From Agelas oroides (Eukaryota > Porifera > Demospongiae > Agelasida > Agelasidae), in contig OX422184.1 of assembly GCA_949130485.1 (NCBI GenBank), positions 13,399,996 through 13,463,995 of the forward strand: DNA of 64,000 nt, in the 5' to 3' direction. Numbering within the stretch: position 1 is the stretch's first letter; every line of letters starts with the position of its first letter. The notes under the pieces are model-generated. The model searched no databases. It saw nothing but the letters and a program-made list of their open reading frames with translations, and had not been told where the DNA came from. This document shows, in pieces, positions 34,561-46,046 of the stretch. A program made the position numbers and the translations under genes.

Positions 34561-34695
34561 AGTTAGAGCATGCCTACCAGGGCTTTATCCGAAATACACG
34601 AAGTAATATTCAATAAACCCGAGGGCGTAGCCGAGGGTTTATTGAATATTACGGAGTGTATTTCCGGGTAAAGCCCGTGTAGGCGTGCTCTAACT
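34561..34695. repeat. 135-bp long palindrome
   Basis: Arms AGTTAGAGCATGCCTACCAG... and GGCTTTATCCG...AATATTCAATAAACCC pair with the inverse half with few mismatches; the centre is GAGGGCGTAGCCGAGGG. It would form an almost complete hairpin. Sits about 200 bp upstream of the Crypton relic. Foldback-type MITE likely. Confidence 0.85.
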
Positions 34696-34899
34696 AGCTT
34701 GTATCCTGACAACAGTACTATTGCTAAGCAACATCTATGACGTCGTTTGTGTTTCTAAGCAATGCCTAGCAACGATTGACGTCATTCAAATGAAATTTGG
34801 ATTTTGTAGGGCAAGTTGTAGCTAGCCTTGTGGTGTTTTAGCCTGTATAAGTCGTTGGCTGACTCCAGTTTCATTGGGATTTGTGTGATAGCGTGCTCT

Positions 34900-35480
34900 A
34901 TGGAGAACGAAGACCCTGATTTTCAAATACCTCGTTCAAAAAAGCCAAAAAAGAACACGGCCGTGGCTACTAAAAAGCACTTTGGCAGCCCTCTGAAAGA
35001 CAATGACAGTGATGAAAGGACATGTGCCGCCAAATACACAAAAGAATACTCTTTGGGCTTTGAACTGTTTTCGCGAGTGGATGTTAACTAGAAATGAACG
35101 TGTACAAAGAGATGGAAACGAGGATCGCTGTCCTGAGGATCTATTCGATAACCACTGGTCACCGATCAATAGAGGCACTGCGATCCTATGAGCGTATTTC
35201 TGAAGAACAGCACAAGGCTGTATCGAAGGTGATGATGATGAACACTGAATACGAGGGTGCACCTAGTGGATTGCGTACTGAAATTCAGTGTCAAGAGAAT
35301 CGGTCGGTACAGTACAATGCCGGTACAACTGAAAGCCTGGGTAGATTGTTCGGTGACCTAACCAACTGCACTATTGGAAGTCTCACTGTAAATGTCAGAC
35401 CAATATTTAATGTACAATCCGCTGAAAAAGTTGACAAGGAGTTTGATGAACTAGTTCAATATGCAGATTTTGACTATTGA
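34900..35480 (+). pseudogene. Crypton-like tyrosine recombinase relic, core deleted
   Basis: Starts MENEDPDFQIPRSKKPKK (34900) with a basic N-terminus, changes frame near 35040 to KNTLWALNCFREWMLTRNER and PEDLFDNHWSP (typical of the N-terminal DNA-binding region of Crypton/DUF3504-type recombinases), then jumps in a third frame to ITTGHRSIEALRSYERISEE and QHKAVSKVM. GHRS...LRSYER fits the last conserved His and nucleophilic Tyr of tyrosine recombinases. The segment that should hold the first catalytic Arg and the H-x-x-R box is absent. The tail (GTTESLGRLFGDLTNCTIGS) is open to a stop at 35478-35480. Non-functional: internal deletion plus two frame changes. Confidence 0.65.
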
Positions 35481-35599
35481 CTGTTGTATGGAGTACAATT
35501 ATTGCATAGAATGTTTGTTTTACTACAATTTCTGTGACTGGGAATTATTGGGGCAAGCGCAGCGAGCCCCACACTTGTGGTGAAAACGGAAAATTGTCT

Positions 35600-35645
35600 A
35601 TATAGCTATATGTATATATATATATATGTATATATATATGTAGGT
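35600..35645. repeat. (TA)n-rich simple repeat
   Basis: TATATGTATATATATA tract between the Crypton and Helitron relics, next to a copy of the GGGGCAAGCGCAGCGAGCCC repeat at 35545-35575. Confidence 0.85.
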
Positions 35646-35778
35646 ATGTTTGGTACGTGCGTATTCCGTATATGCATTCTGCCCTATTTGTGCGTGATGC
35701 AATATTCCCACATGTTTGCATGCACAGCTAGCTAGCTACATTTTAAAGTCAGAAAAAAGCTTTAGGTACGACTCAATT

Positions 35779-37110
35779 ATGGAACGCGAAGAAAGAAGAG
35801 AAAGGCTGAGGCGTAGAAACTAACGCGATAGGGATCGTCGCGCTGCTGAAAGCGCTCAACAAAGGGAGACACGGTTAGTGAGACGGAGAGTAAGGGATAG
35901 AGCTGGAGCAAATGAGCGTCACACAGCAAAGGAGACTGACCCATGAGACCCCGGATCAGAGAGAGGCCCGGCTGGAGCAAATGAGCATCACTCAACAAAG
36001 AAGACTGACCTATGAGACTCCTGAAGAGACAGCAGCAAGATGTGAACAAGACAGAGAGAGTCACAGGAGACAAAGAGAGCAACAGTCTGTTCGTACTAAG
36101 ATGGTGAACTTCCATTCTCGCCTGGCAGCTCTACAAGTCTCCAAATGTATTACATGCTTAGAGAAGTTCCCTGGCCTGAATGTCAGAACATTACCACCTG
36201 ACAGTAGTGACACTGAGTGTGTACGATGTAGTCGAGACAAGCGTATCCCCAAGCTATACTCATCGATGAACAACATGGACCCTGGTCCTGTACCTCCTGA
36301 ACTTCAGGTTAGTGTGTCTTGAATGGTCAAATACCATGTATGTGGGTTCCTTCGAGCTTTGTAGACACTTAAAGCCCTCCTTTTGTTGCATGGTAGCCTT
36401 CCATTTATAACTTTTAAATGTGTTCTGTAATTTTTAGGACTTATCCCATATAAGAAACTGCAACAAGTGTACCAGGAGTCTATTACAGTAAGAGTGTGCA
36501 ACTCGTGTGGTGTAGGCAACCACCAGTGAATATGCTTAGCAGGTACTTAACATGAAGCCATTTTAGGTGAATATTAGCTATGTGAACACTAGCAAAAGCC
36601 TGCCTCTGCCTACTGGCTGGTATAGAAACCATTATGGGAGTTGCACACTCTTACTGTAGCAGGCTACACTGCAACATTCCACACAACATACACAACTATT
36701 TTCTGTTCTGTTGATCATGTTACTGCAGGGCTTGACACAAGTTGAAGAGATGCTTGTTGCAGCTGTTATGCCCATCTGTCAATCTACCGACTACCACATG
36801 GTTACACAGGACATGTGATAAACTTACCGCAGGATGTCATGTCATTTGCTCACAGGCTGGCACGACTACCCTCAGACCTTGATGTTGTGGTTGTCATGAA
36901 AGGAAGGTGCTGATCAATCTCATCGTGACTTTCGTGTCAGAAGATCGGTGGTGCATTGTGCTCTGCAGTGGTTGATCACGAACAACATCTACTACCGTTC
37001 CAATCACATACACATTGATGGCAGGATGCTCTTGCTCAGCTCCCACATGATGGAAATCTCTCAAACATCTCTTCTAAATACCGGCATACATTTGATATAT
37101 AGCCTCTTCC
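35779..37110 (+). pseudogene. Helitron protein N-terminal relic
   Basis: Starts MEREERRERLRRRN (35779) with an early stop. It continues in another frame as tandem 21-residue charged repeats (REARLEQMSITQQRRLTYET), then FHSRLAALQVSKCITCLEKF, RCSRDKRIPKLYSSMNNMDP and GPVPPELQ. A GT-AG gap at 36309-36727 then leads to [41 protein letters not shown] and DFRVRRSVVHCALQWLITNN, with several frame changes. This matches, from memory, the DUF6570-type region before the Rep domain of animal Helitron proteins. Rep and helicase parts are not in the window. Decayed and truncated. Confidence 0.7.
36486..36656. mobile_element. 171-bp TA-flanked MITE in Helitron gap
   Basis: Perfect terminal inverted repeats CAGTAAGAGTGTGCAACTC, flanked by TA on both sides (36484-36485, 36657-36658). 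Tc1/mariner-type MITE lying in the 36309-36727 intron-like gap. Confidence 0.85.
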
Positions 37111-37163
37111 CCAGGCATTCTCCGCCTATAGTTTTACAGTCGGACCTGGGAATGAGACGCTAA
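37100..37163. mobile_element. Minimal Academ-type foldback, about 64 bp
   Basis: TAGCCTCTTCCCCAGGC and, inverted, TAGCGTCTCATTCCCAGGTC with almost no interior. It looks like the shortest member of the TAGCCTCGTTCCC family, in the debris after the Helitron relic. Confidence 0.6.
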
Positions 37164-40100
37164 TGCACCATACAACTCACTCACGCTCACCCCACAATGC
37201 CCTGCATTCCCCTAGTATAATATATTTCCCTCCTAATTGCAGTGGGTTAGGGAATCTATACAAGTTAATGCATGAGCGGTGCCTTTCATCTTATGGCTTC
37301 CCAGGATACAAGCAATCATTACGCTCGGCGCAGAACGTAGTACGGTGCGTAGTAGCATAGATACTATACACTTCCGTGGATGTGAAACGTTTCCGCCCAC
37401 TATGAGAATGTGTGATACAATCATTGCAGCGGTAGTAAAACGGAGAGTAAACGGATTTCCGTCTCATTTTACCTCAGTTGAGCGGTGTGGCAGCAGCTGG
37501 AACAGAGAATAGAATGGACAAGGTACATACTCTACAGCTAGAAGGTTACAGGAAGTTTAATTTCATGCTGATTCGCGCTCATTCTGTTCCGTGTGGAGAA
37601 TGCAGCTACTATGTAGACGCGACACGGTAATATCATACGCGAATCATGCGAGTTTTCACCCTGTTTTTTAACTTGTACACGACACTTTCAATGGAACACT
37701 TATACTTTCTCCCAGTGTACGTTCTAGTACAGTACACAGTTGTAACAGTCACTTGGTCTGTAGACAGCTACGTCCGGAGATAATCTGACACAAAGTAAGT
37801 ATCCTGAAATTTCGATCTTGCCTGATTCTTGGGAAAACAAAAAGTGTCACAGCATTATCAGTACTTTCTCCCAGTAGACGGACCTACATTACATTTGTAT
37901 CAAGCCAACATCTGGTTCGAAGCAAAACATCTCCAGAGATAATCAGTCACACAAAGATGTAGTACAGTGCTCCAACGGATGCGAGGGTGAATACGTTGAG
38001 TTAGAAGCGAACTGTAGACTTCCTGTAACCTTGAATCTGTAGAGTATGTACTTAGTGATCCTCTGAAATAGTATGTAGACCGCTATCACAGCGCTCGCAT
38101 GTCCCAAGACTGAAAGAGTGTCGCGCATACACGACAATTTTGGCCGCTCTGCCACGGTCTGGCGCTGCAGTGACTGTATCATTAAATCTCCGTAAACGCA
38201 TGCCGTTTCATATCCACTACGGTATGTATTATCTATGGTAGTAGCGTAATACGAAAATTTTACGTTTAGAATTTCGGTATCTAAATAGCCACGTGTCAAT
38301 CGAAGCTTGCCATGGCTGACATGGAGACGAAGTGTCTACGCAGTTTTACCTTTCTCGAGGCGAATAAGCGTGAGTATCGTGAAGAGCAGACCCCATCCAA
38401 CCCTCAAGGACCGATAATGACATGCACGAGGATCGTAGGAAAGATGACAGGTCAGAAAACCGGTAGGTATTGTAAGGAAGTGATAGTGTAGGGTTTGCCG
38501 TCGTTCTTGTGTGCTGTCGGCAACGATACACAACAGACACTAGCTCTAGCTTACTCTCACTACAAGAACACTTGCTGTACAGTCTCCAATACTACCTGAG
38601 GCATGTCCGTACTACGCTGCGTACAACGCTTCGTAATAACAGTACGGATTTTAGTACGATAGTGCTACAGTGTGATTACGATACGGGAACATTTTATTGA
38701 CACCTACTGTAAATCACTGGGTATTGCACTCACTACTTATCGTTATCATAGAGCTCGAACTATTCTTCAGTGATTCTCAAGCACTCCGGTGTTAATGCTC
38801 AGTGCTATTCGCCATTTTGTTAGAATAATATTATGTACGCCCCTGGCCGGAAGCTCAACTGAACACGTGTTTAGTTACCGTGAAAGATGAAGACGGCAAC
38901 AGCCAAAGTCAGGTAGTATAACATAGATCGGGGACGTCCATGCTTCCAGGAGAAGTATTACAGGGTATTGCTATTACTTAGAGTTGATGGTAGCGTTTTG
39001 GCTGGTGTCTTCTTAACATCCTTCTTTTGTGTTGTGCTTGAATCTCCATATTCCTCTGACGCAGAAAGTAGCAGCCTATTGGTAGCTTGGTACTCAAACT
39101 GCTTTAGTGCAGCTGGTAGCACCAGTGGCTTCAGGTTGTTCAACTCCATAGATCCCTATGCTGTGGTGTCAACCCAATTTAGATTACAGCTACTCACCAT
39201 CAAACTGTTGCTGTAATGGTGTCTTACAACTCAATACTATGTGACCTTTATGGTGACAGTCTACAGAGAGTTTTTCAGTGAACCTAATAGTAGTCCACAT
39301 GAAGTGAGCGGGGGATTTATAAGCCCTAAACCCCCATAGATCAAGAAGTGGGAGGTATGGATTTACGATTTCACTTGGAATTATGATAGTTGACCATGCA
39401 TCTTCCCCCACCTTTCTTCTCTCTTACTATTCCTAAACTACTTTACAAAAAAGCAAAAAAAGCAACAGAAACAAGTCACAAAAAGTTTTCCTTCATGAAA
39501 ACAAGCACATGTAGGGATGGAAGCCTCAAAAACCAACCAAACTAGATCGGAATGACACCACAACACTTTCACACCGTCCCTACATCTTGTGCCATTTTGC
39601 CAACCATGCATACCACAAAACGCTCTACACCTACCCATATGCATTGAATGAACAAGGTACACAGCTTTGCTCACTCCACAGTCTTACACATAAAAGATGA
39701 CCCATATTTGCCATGTTCAGCAGCAATAAAATTTCACAGCATAACTTAAACTCCAACATAACACACAGACCCAGCATTGCTCATGCACTCCACACTGAGT
39801 CCACAGTTTCTGCATACAGTCAAGACAAACAACTACAAGCAACTACATTATGCCCCACACTAGCATGACTGCATTGCAAGACGCGTGTGTATGTATGTCT
39901 GTCTGCTTGCTGCCATGTACCGTAAATTTTAAATAAGCACGGTTAATTTTAATATTATGAAAAGTCGAGCTCATTCTCAGGCATGTAGGTGAAGGCTATT
40001 GCCTGAGTTTAGCGTCCATGACCCGGAGCAGAGACGACTGACGTTGACGCGCGCGTACTCCTTGCTGCTACAGTTCATCAACCGTTGGGCGGGCAAGCTG

Positions 40101-40277
40101 CCCATGGGCAGTCCATCACGTTGAGGTCGCTCCAGGTAAGTGCCATGCATGAAACACAAAGCGATCCAACTTATAGAGTCACAGTGTATAGTGTATTCCC
40201 TCCCAAGAACCTCTCTTTATGTCAGAATTGTATTGGTATTGCAATATGTGTGGAAGTTCAAAGGTGTATAGTTTCAA
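37164..40277. other. No confirmed gene
   Basis: Contains the second copy of the dispersed repeat (38739-38960) and the GCCCCACACTAGCATGACTG repeat (39850). Open stretches at 37943-38299 and 38958-39411 (minus) are unrecognised. 39960-40160 is higher in GC and could include a promoter region for the gene at 40562. Confidence 0.3.
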
Positions 40278-40360
40278 ATGAGTTCGGGGTGGTTCAACCC
40301 CATCGAACCGGGCCTACAGGATAGTTTCAAATGAGTTTGAGGTGGTTCATTTAGAGTGCC
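40278..40360. repeat. GGTTCGG hairpin repeat, left of nuclease-like relic
   Basis: GAGTTCGGGGTGGTTCAACC followed by CATCGAACC, twice in degenerate form; the same family as 14343-14900 and 41860-42065. It is in direct, not inverted, orientation with the right-hand copy. Confidence 0.7.
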
Positions 40361-40561
40361 TACTACTCCCGTACTACAGATCATTCTACTGACATTTCTA
40401 CTCACATTCTACAAAGCTGATTGCATATATCTCCGGCACACGTAACAAATCTGCATGACGTCACTGATAGTTCGCCTGCCTTCCCTTTGTCAGCTTTGAG
40501 TTCAAATTCGCCTGCTTCCCCCATCAAGTTTCCCTGTTGGCTCAGTCGCCCGTGTCTGTCG

Positions 40562-41708
40562 ATGGCAATGTCTTCTTTCCCCTCACTCAAGAATAACCGC
40601 AAATATATGGAGGATATTCGGAATTACGACTTTCTGGGTATTTCGGACAGCAAAGTCTACATACCAACTGCTGACTCTATATGGAAGAACTCACAAAGAT
40701 CACAAGATGGAAAACTTAAAACGTTGGGAGCAGGAGAGTTGAAGGAGGGAATCCATTTTGAGGTAAAACCTTCTGAAGATATTGGAGGTTTTGAAACATG
40801 TTTTAGAGCCTTCCTTCGTTCCATATTCAACACCTCCACTGATGGCACCAAAATTAAACCAGATGAGTGTACTTTGCAAGTGAAACTTTGTCGTGTATCT
40901 GCTGAAATCTTCGAATGTGTACAGACGGTGAAGTCAGTATTTGGTAAGTTAGTGTGTTTGGTGAAGAAAAGTTCTTGTGACAAATGATGCAGTCTCAAGG
41001 TTGATCCACTGTGTTTTTGTACTTCTATGCAGATGGTGGGAACATGCGTGAGGCAGAAGTCAGGTTTTCAGTCACTGACTCTATCGTCAAAGGTATATGT
41101 AGACTAACGGGCTGTTTAGTAGCAGCAGAAGAGTCTATATCTAAAAGTGAGAGGACTGTTAGAAAAAGGTTGTCCATGGGCCACCTTCTGCCAGTCAAAC
41201 GCCAACACAACAGAAAGCACTCAGTCAAGATGTAGTTCCAGATTACAAACTATTCCAGATTCATCCTCGTTCTCAAGATCATTTTGTTACGATAATTGAA
41301 GTCAAACCACGGGAAAACTTTGAAAAGGCCGCTTCGGTGTGCCAAACCATTGGCTATCTAGCAAGTCGACATTCACTTCATGAAGTGTCATCAAATAATC
41401 CCTTTCCATCACTTGCTATTCTGATATGTGAAACTGAAGCAAAATTGATATTTTTTCCTTTTGTGGATGACAACCAAGCCTCATGTTTGGAAGCTGTTGT
41501 ATCGCCGCCCATCACCTTAATGACAGAGAATGGTTTAAACGCACATTTCTTTAGTTAAACCTTGATTTACATCCTATGAAGCAATATTGCAATTGTTTGA
41601 GCAAAGAACCGACCCTACGAGAGCAGGTAAAAATTTGACAGAAGACATGCAAAGAGTCACAGAAGAAAACCGTCAAATCACAGAAGAAAATAGAAGGTTA
41701 AAAAAATG
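40562..41708 (+). pseudogene. PD-(D/E)XK nuclease-like gene, decayed
   Basis: Exon 1 (40562-40943) starts MAMSSFPSLKNNRKYMED and includes FLGISDSKVYIPTADSIWKN and GFETCFRAFLRSIFNTS; a GTAAGT donor joins in phase to exon 2 at 41033 (DGGNMREAEVRFSVTDSIVK). The frame then shifts between about 41165 and 41200; either a 1-base error or a 26-base GT...AG stretch (41170-41195) could account for it. It resumes as QKALSQDVVPDYKLFQIHPR, DHFVTIIEVKPRENF and CQTIGYLAS. IIEVK after an Asp, followed by a helix with Gln, fits the PD-(D/E)XK nuclease core, though this is a motif-level call. A stop at about 41557 is followed in another frame by FTSYEAILQLFEQRT and a coiled-coil tail (TEENRQITEENRRLKK). Probably inactive here; I cannot name the family. 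Confidence 0.5.
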
Positions 41709-41859
41709 ATTACAGATGTTGAAATAATAACATTACTATTTTGAGTTGATTTTCTCGATGCCCTTACATTATATTTTCCTTTTTTGGACGTGTTTATTCA
41801 ATCATGACCTGTGTTTGGTAAATATATAGCCAGATGCTGATGTTAGCTTGTGGTTAACC

Positions 41860-42065
41860 TTTCCTTTCGGATCAACCCTTCCGAACCTATACAGGGAACT
41901 AGGCCAGTGGAGGAGCTTGACATGAGTTCGGGGTGGTTCAACCCTACCGAACCTCCTCAAACCACTGAGCTCCAGAGGGAACAAGGATCATAGGATAATT
42001 TCTCATGAGTTCGGGGTGGTTCAACTCTTCCAAACCTGTTCGAACCATAGTACAACACAGGAAAC
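41860..42065. repeat. GGTTCGG hairpin repeats, right of nuclease-like relic
   Basis: Two to three units of GAGTTCGGGGTGGTTCAACC with GAACCTCCTCAAACCACTGA and AACAAGGATCATAGGATAAT, as at 14620-14880. Confidence 0.8.
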
Positions 42066-42089
42066 CAGGCAAGATGGCTCAAGAAGGTG

Positions 42090-42790
42090 CTACACTGTAA
42101 AAAATAATAATTAAATTAAGTATTTTCTTATAATTAAATCAATTGAAACTGAGACAACCTTAATGGAGGTAGATTTAAACAAATTAAAATAATGGCAATT
42201 CAATCAAAATAGTAATAATTACTTCAATAATAATTACTAGGTTAAAACAACACCATTATGCTACCTTAAAACAATCATAATATTATTAATGGTATCAACC
42301 TGCTCATAGTAATTAATTTAAGAGAAAACTTAATAATTATTTTAATTGCCAAAGTTTTGGTTGAAATAACCAAAATTGTAGTAGTTGAGATGATTCTGTG
42401 CTATATGGTATTAACATGTCAATTAGTTATTTTAATGCATAGAATTAGTTGCAACATAATCTAAAATACTATTATTATAAATATAATGCATGTTAATACT
42501 ATAATTATGTTCTCTAGTATTAACCTATGAATTTTTTTAATGCTTAGTATTGGTTGTAATTTAACCTAACATACTCTCGTAACAAGTATCATATATGGTA
42601 ATACGACTATATGCTCCATGGTAATAACCTATTAATGATCATTTTAATGTATAGTGTTGGTTGCTAAAATAAACTATGCACATCAATACGACTATATGTA
42701 TTTAACCTGTTAATGATTACTTTAATGTATAGGTTACCTAACACAAATATCATGCAGGTTAAATACGCTAATAACTAAGGTTATGAAACA
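42090..42790. repeat. AT-rich degenerate repeats
   Basis: Very AT-rich region with diverged copies of TATTAACCTATTAATGATCA and TTTTAATGTATAG spaced about 70-120 bp. No gene. Confidence 0.6.
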
Positions 42791-43274
42791 CTTTTTAAAG
42801 CAGTAACAAAATGTTCATGGCTGCAGCAAACAAAGCAAAGAACACAACAAGAACCAAATGACGCATGAAAGCAAGATGGTTACATGGTATACTTTTGGAT
42901 GTCTGTTGTGACAGACAGGTATGTGGCATTCTTCTGCCTCTTATCAGTGGTGATAGCTGGCAGTTTACAAACAAATTCTTGAAAAAATAAGCCAACTTCC
43001 TTTACCTGCCTAGCATACTCCAGATTGAGTACATAGTGGGAAAAAAAACCCATACCAGCAGAGCTTTTGCAAAAGTGGTACATTGTGTTAATACAAGTTT
43101 GTCAACAAAGACAAAAAACTGAGTGGTATCCTGCCCCTCAAAACTGGCAAATCGTGGTGCCACCCTTGAGGGTTCTCGTTCAGCAACCTCCTGAGGATCA
43201 TCCATCATCTGAAGATAAAGATAAACCCTATAATTCACAGCAGCATTCCTATTCACATGTACACACTGATGCAC

Positions 43275-43550
43275 CTAGACTCGTTCCCAGGCCTTCCCTA
43301 CCATGTGAATGATGTCCATGCCTACCTTAGGTGGACAGGAGGGAAAAGGGTCCTGACCAAACAAATGCACTTTGAGAATGTGTTCTTCATTTTCTGTTGT
43401 ACTTCTGAGCATGCCACTATTTGTTCAGGATGAAGAACACATGCACAAAACGCATTCCCTCTGTCAGGACTCCACTGCTTAATTAGTGATGTCATTAACA
43501 CAAGAAAACAACAAAAATTTTACAGGAGAAAGGGCTGGGAACAAGACCAT
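43275..43550. mobile_element. Probable Academ-type MITE
   Basis: Left TAGACTCGTTCCCAGGCCTT and, inverted at the right, TGGTCTTGTTCCCAGCCC. About 276 bp; target duplication not visible. Lies just upstream of exon 7 of the SAM-domain gene. Confidence 0.5.
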
Positions 43551-43667
43551 CCTTCCCACCAATATTTTCGGCTATACAAAAGGAGTAGTGAGGGCACCGG
43601 AGAGCATTAATCATGCAAATGATATCAGGTGCATGGACATAAAGAGATAGTTTTCAATGACAAGTAT

Positions 43668-44600
43668 GTACTGTAAGTCCTCAAAAATACACCTGCCCCA
43701 CCCCCCCCAACCTTTTTGCATGCTACTTTAAATGAAAAGTGGGAGGGGAACTCCCACCTCAAGTTAAAATTGGAGGCTGTTTGCTCACTGTGTTTGAGTA
43801 AAAGCTTCGTGTCTGACTGCCTCGGCGATCACCCCCGAACTAGCACCGCTTCTTCCTGCCTTTCCAAAGTGATGATGTCAGCCAAAAGGTGTGGTCTAGC
43901 CTCATTACAACTTAACATAAAGGGGCCTACCCCCGAGTTTCGCTAAGCTTCTTAGCTTCGCGGTAAACAGTGAGTTCTACTTTACGGGCCACTTTAGTGA
44001 CCTTCCGCGTGGACTAACTGACAATTATTTAAAGTGGCCTCCCGCGTGCAATGAGTTAACATAGGGTCAGGAATCTGCCATTACCAATCAGATTGCAAGA
44101 GGAAAGCATGTACACATTATAATTTACTTTGAAAGTAGTCAACTCAAAACAAACATGTACCGTAAGTTCCCGAAAATACGCCCCCTTCAAATAAACACCT
44201 TCCCCCCTCTGTAACCTCAAAATTCTTACTTAGGTATTTTTCCCTTGTGTAAACACTCCGTATTGAGCGTCTCCTGACATGACTGTGCTTTTAGTGAGCT
44301 TTTGGTTTAGCTTTGTCGTTGATTGTGTTCATGAACATGTATGGAAAAAATTACTATAATTATGCTCGACGATGCAAGTTACTTCAATGCCTCTCGGTTT
44401 AGTATCAACAAAAGTGTTGCTGATTTCCCTTAATAGACACATTCAGCAAAGCTGCCTTTCTTCCAGAAAGCCCCAATTATCGACCTCACGCGTATTAAAG
44501 ATTGCGAGGAACGAGGGAGGGGGGACGCATGCACGATGCAAATTGAATATTCGAGCAAAACCCCCCTCTCCACTTTTGCCTCAAAGTAGTGTAACTCGTG
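43668..44600. repeat. Diverged copies of the ACCGTAAGTTCCCGAAAATA repeat
   Basis: 43668-43710 is one left end and 44157-44600 a longer copy homologous to the intact element at 49541-50094 but lacking its right tip. Contains the shared phrases TAGGTATTTTTCCCTTGTGT and GATTGCGAGGAACGAGGGAG-like. Confidence 0.65.
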
Positions 44601-45408
44601 ACACAGACGTTTGCAAAAATATTGCTATAGTTTGCAAATGTATAGCCATAGTTTGTGGAAATTGCATGGCTGCTGCATGTAAAGCTTCGTAGCTTTGCAA
44701 GTGTTATTTCTGGCTGTTAGTCTGTATTGTTTAGCTTTGTGTTATCCATGGTTGTGAAGGTAGGTCTGACTTAAGAACAAACAACGAAATTGTAAATAGC
44801 TTGCACATGCTGCTACTGGATATACATGTAGCACTGACATTACATGGCAGCTTATTAAATCACACGACAATGTATTACTGAAGTGGTTGATCACATGAAT
44901 GATGACACACTACAGTTCAACAGCTTCTACTAGGCTCTCTCACCCACGAGGAGGAAGCATGGGTACAAGCACAGGTACATGCATACTTGCCACTGCCCCA
45001 TCTTGGGCACCTGATGTCACTTTACAATTAATGCTCCCAGGCCTTCATGTTTTTACAAGGTAGTATTGGAAATGAGCACTTTGCAAAGGTACATTCAATA
45101 ATTAACATACATAGAGTATTGTATACTGACCTTGCATTTTTCATAAAGGTAGACCATTGTGTCCTCACTCCCTTTCTTTGCTAGGAGGTGGCATAACAGG
45201 TACAGTGCAACCTTTTGTAGCTTGTCATCATCTCCTGAAATTAGGGAAACATCAGCAATGTTACAGATATTAGGATGTGTACTGTAAGCCTTTCAAAATG
45301 TTGGTCTGGTTAGTCCTCCGCCAGAATCTAAACTTTTGAAAAATTAACAGCTACAGTGCATGAGCACAGCAGTATCATTAGAAGTCAGACTACCAGTCAT
45401 ACTTGAGC

Positions 45409-46046
45409 TAGCCTCGTACCCAGGCCGTTAATTAGGAGAAACGGCCTGGCAACTTACGCGAGTTCAAACTGTATATGGATGTGATGTCAAAAAGATTACA
45501 GCTGCACCCATACAAGCCATGAATATTGGATAATGCATGTGATATTTGATCGAAGCCATGTGACTGTTCGTAATGTGCAAGTGTGTTGTTGTTGCCAGCA
45601 AGACTTGTTACAGGCTTATGTTGGATGGTTGCTGTCTTACTTGTCATCTGTAGATGCACCGCTTGCAGTAGACTCGCTCACTAATGTCGATCTGCCCGAC
45701 TAACAGTAAGTACTAACTACTATCATACTGCTACTTTCGAACAGGTCCTTGCTTGTAAAGAAACCGTGTTGTCCGCAGGTACTGTAGTAGTTGCAAACAA
45801 GTCAGTAAAAGGAGTTCGAACAAAACCGTCATTCCAAGCACTAGCGTACCACGGGACAGTACGATATAAAATATTATTTGCTATACTGTGATGTATTTAT
45901 GACGCAATTGAAATTCTATAACTGTCACGTGAAGTGTTCTGAAATCTGATTGGTACTGCCAACCCCAGGGCAGCGGAAGTCAACAGTTTGAACTCGGTTA
46001 AGTTGCCAGGCCGTTTTTCCTAATTAACGGCCTGGGTACGAGGCTA
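45409..46046. mobile_element. AcademH-type MITE inside coding exon
   Basis: 638-bp element with long terminal repeats (TAGCCTCGTACCCAGGCCGT, TAATTAGGA, AACGGCCTGGCAACTTA, GAGTTCAAACTGT) and a perfect 9-bp duplication TACTTGAGC (45400-45408 and 46047-46055). Each end forms a hairpin (CCAGGCCGTT...AACGGCCTGG). It interrupts exon 5 of the SAM-domain gene after NMLKY; sequence beyond the element resumes with the duplicated bases, GACTG and a GTAGTC donor. Confidence 0.95.

Noticed and set aside
35912-36322. Stand-alone coiled-coil protein gene
   Set aside because: The charged tandem repeats followed by CITCLEKF and IPKLYSS are the N-terminal region of Helitron proteins, with frames broken downstream.
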